Shown here: positions 49,576-57,168 of the stretch, in pieces
Layout of the letters: each line of letters opens with the position of its first letter
Numbering within the stretch: the stretch's first letter is position 1
DNA from: Acidobacteriota bacterium
GTDB taxonomy: Bacteria > Acidobacteriota > Blastocatellia > Pyrinomonadales > Pyrinomonadaceae
Length of the DNA: 64,000 nt
Direction: 5' to 3'
Assembly: GCA_020199775.1 (NCBI GenBank)
Contig: JAIVJZ010000003.1
Span: 79,113-143,112, forward strand
Position numbers and translations under genes: made by a program
Notes under the pieces: generated by a model
The model's input: the letters and a program-made list of their open reading frames with translations, nothing else
The model's database searches: none
What the model was told of the DNA's origin: nothing

Positions 49576-50709
49576 TCAGCGCGTCTCCGTGTTCCGGCTG
49601 ACGCGGCGCGGTCGCTCTCTTGGTTGTTCGCTGCCGGGAGTTTTCAACCGCGGCGGCGCGGGCGTGAAGGCGTCGCCCGCGTAATTGATGATCGTGCCGC
49701 CGAAGCCGACCGCCCACGCGCGCGCGCGCGACGCGACCGAGAGGCGTTCGAGCGGGTGGCGCGTGCCGCTCGGTTCGCGTCGCCAGTTTGCGCCCCCGTC
49801 CGTCGTGTGGATGATCGTGCCGCCCGCGCCGGACGCCCAGCCTTCCTCCGCGTCTATAAATTTTACGTCTAACAGATCGACATCCACGTTCGATTCTTGT
49901 CTGAACCACGCCCGCCCGCCGTTGACGGTCGCAAGCACGAGGCCGCGCTCGCCGACCGCCCAGCCGCGCCGCTGCTCGACGAAAGAGACCGCGTTGAAGC
50001 GCGTCTCGACGCTCGCGGGTGAGCCGCCCGCGAGCCAACGCGCGCCGTCCGGGTTGTACAAGATCGTGTTGCCCGCGCCGACGAGCCAGCCCTGACCGGC
50101 CGGGAGAAACGCGCCGCCGAGCAGCAGGTGTTTCGTCGGCAGCGTCTGCCGCTTCCAACTCGCGCCGCCGTCCGTGGTCGCATAGAGCGCGCCCATCTCT
50201 CCGAAAGCCCAGCCGCGCGCGGCGTCAACGAAGGCGACGCGCGTTAAGAGCACGTCCACGTCCGCGCCCGTCACCTCGACGCGCGACCAAGTCTCGCCGC
50301 CGTCCGTCGTCCTCAACAGGTAAGAACGCGGCTCCTCTTTCGTCCTGAGCAGGTAGATGCTGCGGTCGCAGACGAGCCAGCCCGTCCGTTCGTTCACGAA
50401 ATAAACGTCGCGCAGCGTGTCTTCGGTGGGCGCGCGGCGCACCGCCCAGACGCGCCCGCCGTCCGTCGTCGCCAGCAGCGCGCCACGGCTTCCGACCGCC
50501 CAGCCGCGAGCCTCGTCCACAAAATAGACCGCGCGCAGCCACGCCATCGTCCCCGACGTTTGCGCGCTCCACTCGCCCGCCGCGACGGGCACAGTAAGCA
50601 GTAAGGAGTAAGCGGCGAGCAGTAAGACGCGAGCCGGGCGGCACGCGCGCCGATACCGTTGGCGGCGACGCGCGGCAGCTTCTCTTCCCTTCAGGCTCAT
50701 GCGTTTCAT
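49576..50709 (-). CDS. Ycf48-like beta-propeller secreted protein
   Basis: Repeated GWAVG...G.....T.DGG..W blades. Confidence 0.85.
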   Translation of the reverse strand: MKRMSLKGREAAARRRQRYRRACRPARVLLLAAYSLLLTVPVAAGEWSAQTSGTMAWLRAVYFVDEARGWAVGSRGALLATTDGGRVWAVRRAPTEDTLRDVYFVNERTGWLVCDRSIYLLRTKEEPRSYLLRTTDGGETWSRVEVTGADVDVLLTRVAFVDAARGWAFGEMGALYATTDGGASWKRQTLPTKHLLLGGAFLPAGQGWLVGAGNTILYNPDGARWLAGGSPASVETRFNAVSFVEQRRGWAVGERGLVLATVNGGRAWFRQESNVDVDLLDVKFIDAEEGWASGAGGTIIHTTDGGANWRREPSGTRHPLERLSVASRARAWAVGFGGTIINYAGDAFTPAPPRLKTPGSEQPRERPRRVSRNTETR

Positions 50710-50780
50710 CGTCCACCGTCCAACGACCGGGCAACACTGCTTAATGCTTACTGCCTACCGCCTACTACTCGCTGCTCACG
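50590..50780. repeat. Word repeat (AGTAAGC / GCTTACT words) with inverted halves
   Basis: CAGTAAGCAGTAAGGAGTAAGCGGCGAGCAGTAAG and CTGCTTAATGCTTACTGCCTACCGCCTACTACTCGCTGCTCAC. Confidence 0.65.
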
Positions 50781-50782
50781 TT

Positions 50783-51667
50783 TCAGAATCCTCCCGTGAA
50801 GATGCGGAAGAAACTGACGACGGGCAACAGGCTGAGCACTTGATTAAAAGTCTTCAGCCGGTTGCCGGGCACGATGATCTGGTCGCCGGGGTTGAGAAAA
50901 TAGTTGTCCGGCATCTTGCCCTTTTCAATGGCGGCGACATCGATGATCGTCGGCTGCATGAAACCGTTGGCCTGACGCCGCATGACCGCCACCTTCTTCT
51001 TGTTGCCCGTCGGGAGCACGCCGCCGGAGAGCGCGAGCGCCTCGGTGAGCGAGAGGCGGCGCGTCATCGGGCGAATGCCCGGCTGACCCACGTCGCCCAC
51101 CACCCAGAAGACCGCCGACTGCGCCTTGTCGAGCGAGACGGTCACTTTCGGATCGATGACGTACTCGTCGAGTTTCTTCATGATCTCGTCGGCCACCTGC
51201 TTGGTGGTCTTCCCGCCGACAAAGACGCCTTCGGGGATGAGCGGGTGCGAGATGACGGCGTCGGGCGGGATGATGATCCCGGCCTTCGAATAGCGGTCGA
51301 GGTTGAAGACCGTGATCGAGATCACGTCTTCGGGGCCGAGCCGGTAGCTCGACATGAAGTTGTTGTAGTAGGGCACGACGGCCGCCTCTTCCTCCGAAAG
51401 CGTCTCGCGCCGGTTCGCCTGCATCTCCGGCGACATGTCGGAGCGCGGCGGCGCGCTCGTGTCGTCCGGTTCGAGCCGTTCGCCCGCACGCTTCGCCGCG
51501 TCCGAGGGCGCGGGTGCAGTGGCGGTGGTGGTGCGCGGCCGCGTCTTCTGCTCCGGCTTCTGCTTGTCCGCACTTTGCGCGGCGGCCGTCCGAACGGGAG
51601 CCGCGCCGCCCGCGAGCAAGAGACCCGCGAGGGCGAGCGTCGTCAACTTCATCGTTTGGATTTTCAT
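50783..51667 (-). CDS. Polysaccharide export protein (Wza/SLBB-like)
   Basis: SYRLGPEDVISITVFNLDRYSKAGIIIPPDAVISHPLIPEGVFVGGKTTKQVADEI; SLBB-like GDVGQPGIRPMTRRLSLTEALALSGG. Confidence 0.9.
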   Translation of the reverse strand: MKIQTMKLTTLALAGLLLAGGAAPVRTAAAQSADKQKPEQKTRPRTTTATAPAPSDAAKRAGERLEPDDTSAPPRSDMSPEMQANRRETLSEEEAAVVPYYNNFMSSYRLGPEDVISITVFNLDRYSKAGIIIPPDAVISHPLIPEGVFVGGKTTKQVADEIMKKLDEYVIDPKVTVSLDKAQSAVFWVVGDVGQPGIRPMTRRLSLTEALALSGGVLPTGNKKKVAVMRRQANGFMQPTIIDVAAIEKGKMPDNYFLNPGDQIIVPGNRLKTFNQVLSLLPVVSFFRIFTGGF

Positions 51668-51712
51668 GTCTGTACCTCTCGAAAACTTCACGCGGCGCGG
51701 CCGGGACTTTAC

Positions 51713-53104
51713 TCAGCGCGCGCCGCGACCGAACAGGATCGTCTTCACCGTCTCGAACAAGATCACCGCGTCGAGCACGAGGCTCTGGTTCTTGATGTAG
51801 TAGAGATCGTATTGCAACTTCTGGCGCGCGTCCTCGATGGACGAACCGTAAGGGTATTTGATCTGCGCCCAGCCGGTCAGCCCCGGCGGGATCAAATGCC
51901 TCTGCGCGTAGAACGGAATCTCCTCGGCGAGTTGCGCGACGAAGTGCGGGCGTTCCGGGCGCGGCCCGACGAAGTTCATCTCGCCTTTGAGGATGTTCCA
52001 GAACTGCGGAATCTCGTCCACGCGAATCTTGCGGATCACGCGCCCGACGCGCGTCGTCCGGTCGTCGCCCGTCTGCGCCCAGACGGGGCCGTCCTTCTCC
52101 GCGTCGAGGCGCATCGAGCGAAACTTCATGATCGTGAACGGGCGGCCGTTTTTGCCGACGCGCTCCTGCCGGTAGAGCGCGGGGCCGGGCGATTCGAGTT
52201 TGATCAGGAGCGCGGTCAACAGCGCGATGGGCAGCGAGACGAGCGCGCCGACGAGCGCGACGCCGCGGTGCAGGAGCGTGCGCGCCACGCCGCTCAGGCG
52301 CGCCTGACGCCCGCGCCCCGAAAAGATGAGCCACGACGGGCGCATCATGTTCAGGTGGACGCGCCCCGTCGTGCGTTCGTAAAACGACGCGCCCTCTTCG
52401 ATGGCGACGTTGCCGCCGAGACTGAGGTCGAGCAGTTGGCGCGTCGGGAACTGGCCGCGCCGCTCGCCCTGCGCGACGATGATGCGGTCGATGTTTTCGC
52501 GCCTCACGATCTGCGCCATGTCGGTCGTCACGCCGATGACGCGCGGGTTGATGATGCTCTTGCCGACGAGCGCGGGGTCGTTGTCCACGAAGCCGACGAT
52601 GCGATAGCCTGCGTCCCTGCGATCTAACACCTCGCGCGCGATCTCGATGGCGGCCGTGCCCGAACCGACGATCAGGATGCGCTCGCCGACCATCGGGTGG
52701 CCGAGCAGCCAGTGGATCGAGACGCGCCAGCCGACCATCAGCGCGAGGGCGAGCGGCAGCGCGATCAGAGAGATGCCGCGGCCGAGCATCAGTTGCGGCA
52801 GCATGTAGAAGACTATCGCCAGCGCGATCCACGCGAGGCCGAGAGCCTGTATGAGACGCAGCACGAGTTCGCGCCGGTCGTGCATGACGACGAAATCGTA
52901 GAGGTCGTAGAGGTAGAACGCGCCGAGGCAGAAGGCGGTGGCGAGCGCGGCCTTGTAGAAACCGTTGCGGGCGACGAGTTCGTAATAAGCGGCGTCGGCG
53001 CCGAGCCGGATTTCCGCAGCCGCGACCATCCCGCCGAACATGAGTAATGCTTCGGCGATGAGCAGCAGCGGCGTGCGGGCGTTGAAACGGCGCGCGGGAC
53101 TCAA
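51713..53104 (-). CDS. Undecaprenyl-phosphate sugar phosphotransferase (WcaJ/EpsB-like)
   Basis: KNGRPFTIMKFRSMRLDAEKDGPVWAQTGDDRTTRVGRVIRKIRVDEIPQFWNILKGEMNFVGPRPERP. Confidence 0.93.
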   Translation of the reverse strand: MSPARRFNARTPLLLIAEALLMFGGMVAAAEIRLGADAAYYELVARNGFYKAALATAFCLGAFYLYDLYDFVVMHDRRELVLRLIQALGLAWIALAIVFYMLPQLMLGRGISLIALPLALALMVGWRVSIHWLLGHPMVGERILIVGSGTAAIEIAREVLDRRDAGYRIVGFVDNDPALVGKSIINPRVIGVTTDMAQIVRRENIDRIIVAQGERRGQFPTRQLLDLSLGGNVAIEEGASFYERTTGRVHLNMMRPSWLIFSGRGRQARLSGVARTLLHRGVALVGALVSLPIALLTALLIKLESPGPALYRQERVGKNGRPFTIMKFRSMRLDAEKDGPVWAQTGDDRTTRVGRVIRKIRVDEIPQFWNILKGEMNFVGPRPERPHFVAQLAEEIPFYAQRHLIPPGLTGWAQIKYPYGSSIEDARQKLQYDLYYIKNQSLVLDAVILFETVKTILFGRGAR

Positions 53105-53117
53105 ATGATCTCCTTAA

Positions 53118-53210
53118 CTCAAATGATGAAGTAGGAACGCGGAACGATGAACGGAAAGCCGGTCGCTTTTACTTCATCGTTCATCGTTCCGCGTTCATCG
53201 TTTCCTTTTC
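53118..53210. repeat. Word palindrome copy 7, overlaps kinase 3' end
   Basis: GAACGCGGAACGATGAACG (53135-53153) / reverse complement (53178-53196). Confidence 0.93.
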
Positions 53211-54332
53211 GTCGCGGCGATAGTAGCGACGTTGGTAATAGCTGCTGCTGTCGTCCTTGTTATCGTCCGCGCCGTTGAGAACGATGCCGAGCAGTCGTTC
53301 GCGCGGGAGCGGTTCGAGCACGCGGTCGAGCGCGGCGTAGCGCGTCTTGCCGGCGCGCACCACCATCAGCGCGGCGTCGGCGCGGCCGATGAGGACGGTG
53401 GCGTCGGTGAAGATGCCGAGCGGCGGCGCGTCGATGATGATGTAATCGAACATGCGGCGCAGTTGGGCGAGGAGCGAACTGAACTTCGGGCCGGAGAGTA
53501 TTTCGGCCACGTTGTCGCGCACGGTGCCGCCCGGCAGCAGGTGCAGCCCGGCGGGTTCGAGTTTGACGATGGTCTCTTGCAAGGTCGTCTCGCCCGCGAG
53601 CACTTCGGAGAGACCGGCGGGCGCGTCGATGCCGAGGTATTCGGCGGCACAGGGGCGGCGCAAGTCGCCGTCGATCAGGAGCGCGCGCACGCCGTCGGTC
53701 TGCGCCAGCAGCCACGCGAGGTTCAAGGCCGTGATGGTCTTGCCCTCCATCACGCCCGCGCTGGAAACGACGATGGCCTGAATGTGCCGACGCTCGCCCG
53801 CGTGCAGGACGCGCGTGCGCAACGCGCGATACTGCTCGGCGTGCGGCGAGCGCGGGTCGGTGATGGCGATGAGGTGTGGTTCGACGCGCGCGTGGGAAAT
53901 TTCCACCGTGGGAAACTCCAACGCGCGCGTCGAGCCGACAGCATCCGTCGTTGCCCCAGCAACACGCGAAGCCTGCCCGCCGGGGAGTGCCGACCCGGCC
54001 GTGGCTGCATCGATGTGCTCAACGGATGCTGAAACGTGCGCCCGTGCGTCAGGCGCGTTGAAGATTGCGGACGTGCGGCGCGAGAACACTTCCGGCGCGG
54101 CGTGACTACTACTACCGCCGCCGTTCGAGTTGCCGTTGGAGTGGCCGTGCGAGTTACCGTTCGCGGGCTGCGCTTCGGCGACGAGCGTCACCTCTTCGTC
54201 GCCTACGGCCGCCGCCGCCGCCGCCGGGGTGGTGGCGGCGCGGCGCGCGGCCGCTGCGGTCTCGTCCGTCGTCTTCGTGTTCGCGTTGCCGTTCTCGGCC
54301 GCGCGCTTCAATGCTTCGTAAACTCTGCCCAT
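53181..54332 (-). CDS. CpsD/CapB-type bacterial tyrosine kinase
   Basis: VVSSAGVMEGKTITALNLAWLLAQ (variant Walker A), LIDGDLRRP (A'), YIIIDAPPLG (B); tail SSSYYQRRYYRR. Confidence 0.9.
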   Translation of the reverse strand: MGRVYEALKRAAENGNANTKTTDETAAAARRAATTPAAAAAAVGDEEVTLVAEAQPANGNSHGHSNGNSNGGGSSSHAAPEVFSRRTSAIFNAPDARAHVSASVEHIDAATAGSALPGGQASRVAGATTDAVGSTRALEFPTVEISHARVEPHLIAITDPRSPHAEQYRALRTRVLHAGERRHIQAIVVSSAGVMEGKTITALNLAWLLAQTDGVRALLIDGDLRRPCAAEYLGIDAPAGLSEVLAGETTLQETIVKLEPAGLHLLPGGTVRDNVAEILSGPKFSSLLAQLRRMFDYIIIDAPPLGIFTDATVLIGRADAALMVVRAGKTRYAALDRVLEPLPRERLLGIVLNGADDNKDDSSSYYQRRYYRRDEKETMNAER

Positions 54333-55411
54333 CACCTGTCTCCCATCACATCCCAACGCCGGAAGGCCGCGCCGATGTCGTTCACATCGGGCGAAGGCGT
54401 CGCGGGTGTTTCTTCCAACTCCTCTTCGCGCGTGTGCGCCGAAGAATATTTTGTTGACGACTGCTGCGGCCGCGCCACCTCGTCAACCGCCGTCGCCTGC
54501 GCGCTGCCCGCAGACCACAACTCCGCGCGCCCCTGCGCGTTGAAGATGCGCGCGGGCGACTCCTGCTCCTCGATTGAAAGGCGACTGCTGTTATGGCGCG
54601 CGTCCGGCAACATGTCGAACGTGTCGGCCACCTCTTCGATAACGGCGCGCGAGATGGTGTGCAGCCCGGCGGCGTAGCCCGTGAGCATCGCGTTGTCGCA
54701 GAGGTTGTTGATCTGCCGAGGTATCCCTGCGGCGCAACGGAAGATGTAGTCAATCGCGCCGGGCGAAAAGATGTCCGTGCGCGCCGCGCCCGCCACCAGC
54801 AGGCGCGCTTTGACATAACGCTCCGTCTCCTCGATGTTCGGCAGCGGCTTGATCTCGCAGCGCAGGGCGACGCGCTGTTTCAACTGCCGGAGGTCGGGGT
54901 TGTTCAACACGTCGCGCAGTTCGGGCTGGCCGGTCAGGACGATCTGCAACTGCTTGGCCGCGTCCGACTCGAAATTCGAGAGCAACCTGATCTCTTCGAG
55001 CACGGAGGTCGAGAGGCCGTGCGCCTCGTCGATGATGAGCACGGTGCGCAGGCCGCGCGCGTGCCGCGCTTCCAGAGTTTTGCCGAGGGCGAACAGCAGT
55101 TCCGACTTGTTCTCCCACTCCTGTACGTCGAAGAGGCGCGCGACGTGTTGATAAAATTCCGGCACGGTGAGGCGCGGGTTGAAGATGTAACCGACGAGCA
55201 CGGTGCGGTCGAGTCGCTGCATCATCCAGCGCAGGATGGTCGTCTTGCCCGTGCCCACTTCGCCCGTCACGACGATCAAGCCCTTGCCGCTCTCGATGCC
55301 GTAGTGCAGGTTCGCCATCGCCTCCGTGTGCGAAGGCGTGAAGTAGATGAAGCGCGGGTCGGGCGTCAGCGCGAACGGCAACTCTTTGAGACCGTAGAAC
55401 TCTTTGTACAA
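54332..55411 (-). CDS. Exosortase-system-associated AAA ATPase (GspA/ExeA-like)
   Basis: MYKEFYGLKELPFALTPDPRFIYFTPSHTEAMANLHYGIESGKGLIVVTGEVGTGKTTILR. Confidence 0.93.
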   Translation of the reverse strand: MYKEFYGLKELPFALTPDPRFIYFTPSHTEAMANLHYGIESGKGLIVVTGEVGTGKTTILRWMMQRLDRTVLVGYIFNPRLTVPEFYQHVARLFDVQEWENKSELLFALGKTLEARHARGLRTVLIIDEAHGLSTSVLEEIRLLSNFESDAAKQLQIVLTGQPELRDVLNNPDLRQLKQRVALRCEIKPLPNIEETERYVKARLLVAGAARTDIFSPGAIDYIFRCAAGIPRQINNLCDNAMLTGYAAGLHTISRAVIEEVADTFDMLPDARHNSSRLSIEEQESPARIFNAQGRAELWSAGSAQATAVDEVARPQQSSTKYSSAHTREEELEETPATPSPDVNDIGAAFRRWDVMGDR

Positions 55412-55422
55412 CTCTTAACCTC

Positions 55423-55513
55423 CGAAACGACGAACGCGAAACGACGAGCGATGAAGCGAAAGCGGCGGCAAAGTTTTTCCATTCATCGTCCCGCGTCCAT
55501 CGTTCATCGTTCA
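55423..55513. repeat. Word palindrome copy 8, degenerate
   Basis: GAAACGACGAACGCGAAACGACGAGCGATGAA ... TTCATCGTCCCGCGTCCATCGTTCATCGTTC. Confidence 0.8.
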
Positions 55514-57130
55514 AGACAAGAACAGTTCGAAGACGCGCGAGAACCTCAGGGCGAGCGCGAGCGCGGGGATGCTGAGGACGGCGACGGCGAGACCGGCGAA
55601 GGCCGTCGCCATGCGACGCATGCGGGCGCGCCGCTGCTCCTTCGGCGTCAGGAGCTCGGGCACCGAGATGAGCACCGGCAGCCCCGTGTAGTGGCGCGCG
55701 TCCTCGACGCTCTGAATCGTCAGCAGGCGCGGCAACTCGAAGGCGGCGGCGAAGGCGAGGCCGAAGGCGAGACCGAGCGCGAGGCCGAGCGCGATGAGCA
55801 GCGGCCGCTTCGGCGCGACGGGGCGTTCGGGCAAACTCGCCGGGTCGATCACCTGAATCGTCTCGCCCTGCGCGGAAGCGGTGGCGGCCACGTTCAGGTC
55901 GGATTTCTGTTTCTTCAACAGCAACTCGTCATAGGCGGCCTTCTTCGTCTGGTAGTCGCGGTCGAGCGAACTGAGCGCGACTTCGGCCTGCGGCACGCGG
56001 CTCAACTGCGACTGCACCTCGCTGATCTGCGCCGAGGTCTGCGCGAGCAACTTCTCCTGCCGCGCGATCTCGCCTTCGATGCCCTGCATGTTGGCCTTGA
56101 TGGTGGAGGCGCGCGGGTCGGTGCGGCTCGCCACGCGCTTCGACTTCTCCGCGACGCGGTTCTTAAAGTCGTCGGTCAACTCCTGCTTGCTGCGCTTGAC
56201 GGCGGCGATCTCCTGTTGCTTGTTGACGACATCGGGAGCCTTCGGCTTAAAGACCGTCAGCAGGTTCTGCAACTCGGCGTCGAGTTGCGATTCGCGCTTG
56301 GAGAGTTCGGCCCACGCGGGCGTCGTCTTCGGGTCGGTCACGCTGTCGAGCACGTCTTCCTTGTCGGCTTGAAACTGCTTCTCGATGTCGCCGAATTGCG
56401 TCGAGAGCATCGTCTTCTGGTCGCGCAGGCGGCCGATGTCGGAGATGTAGGCTTTCTGCTGTTCGTAGAGGCCGCTCAGGCGCGTCACGAGCGAGGTGGC
56501 CTGCGTCGGCAGGTTGTTGATGTTGCCTTGCAGCGTCTGGAGGCGGCGGTCGTCAACGATTTTGAGTTCGGCCTGCGCCGCGTCGAGTTGCTGCTGGAGA
56601 AACTTGGCGGTTTCGTCCGCCCCTTGCGTCTGCTGCTTGAGTTGCGCGTTGACGTACTTGCTGGCGAGGTCGCTTGTGACCCGCTGCGTGACGTTGCGGT
56701 CGGGGCCTTTGAAGGTGATCGTGAAACCGTTGGTGATGTCGTTGCGGCTCTTGTTGACCTCGATCTGCGTGTCCTTCTTCACCATGCGTTCGACGAGCAG
56801 TTCCATCGGCTCGCCGCGCAGCCGCTCCCGTGCGTAGAGGTTATAGGTCGTGATCAGCGGTTCGAGCGACGAACGGCTGAAGACTTCCTGACCAATGGCG
56901 TTGATGCGGATCGTGAGATCGTCGTCGGACAGTTGCGGCACGATGCCCTGCATGATGTTCGAGGGACGCACCGTGAGGAGCGTGCTCGACTGGTAGACGT
57001 TCGGCAAACGCCACACGACGATGGCGACCGCCGCCGAGACGACGATGGCCGGCAGGAAGATGAGCCACTTGCGCTTCCACAAGATCGACGCGTACTCGCC
57101 CGGTTTCCTCTGACGAAATTCGACACTCAT
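55511..57130 (-). CDS. Wzz/GumC-like polysaccharide chain-length determinant
   Basis: N-terminal Wzz TM, long coiled coil, C-terminal RPVAPKRPLLIALGLALGLAFG. Confidence 0.9.
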   Translation of the reverse strand: MSVEFRQRKPGEYASILWKRKWLIFLPAIVVSAAVAIVVWRLPNVYQSSTLLTVRPSNIMQGIVPQLSDDDLTIRINAIGQEVFSRSSLEPLITTYNLYARERLRGEPMELLVERMVKKDTQIEVNKSRNDITNGFTITFKGPDRNVTQRVTSDLASKYVNAQLKQQTQGADETAKFLQQQLDAAQAELKIVDDRRLQTLQGNINNLPTQATSLVTRLSGLYEQQKAYISDIGRLRDQKTMLSTQFGDIEKQFQADKEDVLDSVTDPKTTPAWAELSKRESQLDAELQNLLTVFKPKAPDVVNKQQEIAAVKRSKQELTDDFKNRVAEKSKRVASRTDPRASTIKANMQGIEGEIARQEKLLAQTSAQISEVQSQLSRVPQAEVALSSLDRDYQTKKAAYDELLLKKQKSDLNVAATASAQGETIQVIDPASLPERPVAPKRPLLIALGLALGLAFGLAFAAAFELPRLLTIQSVEDARHYTGLPVLISVPELLTPKEQRRARMRRMATAFAGLAVAVLSIPALALALRFSRVFELFLS

Positions 57131-57168
57131 AGTTCAACCCTCTCTTCGCTTAACACTGGTCTCCCCGG

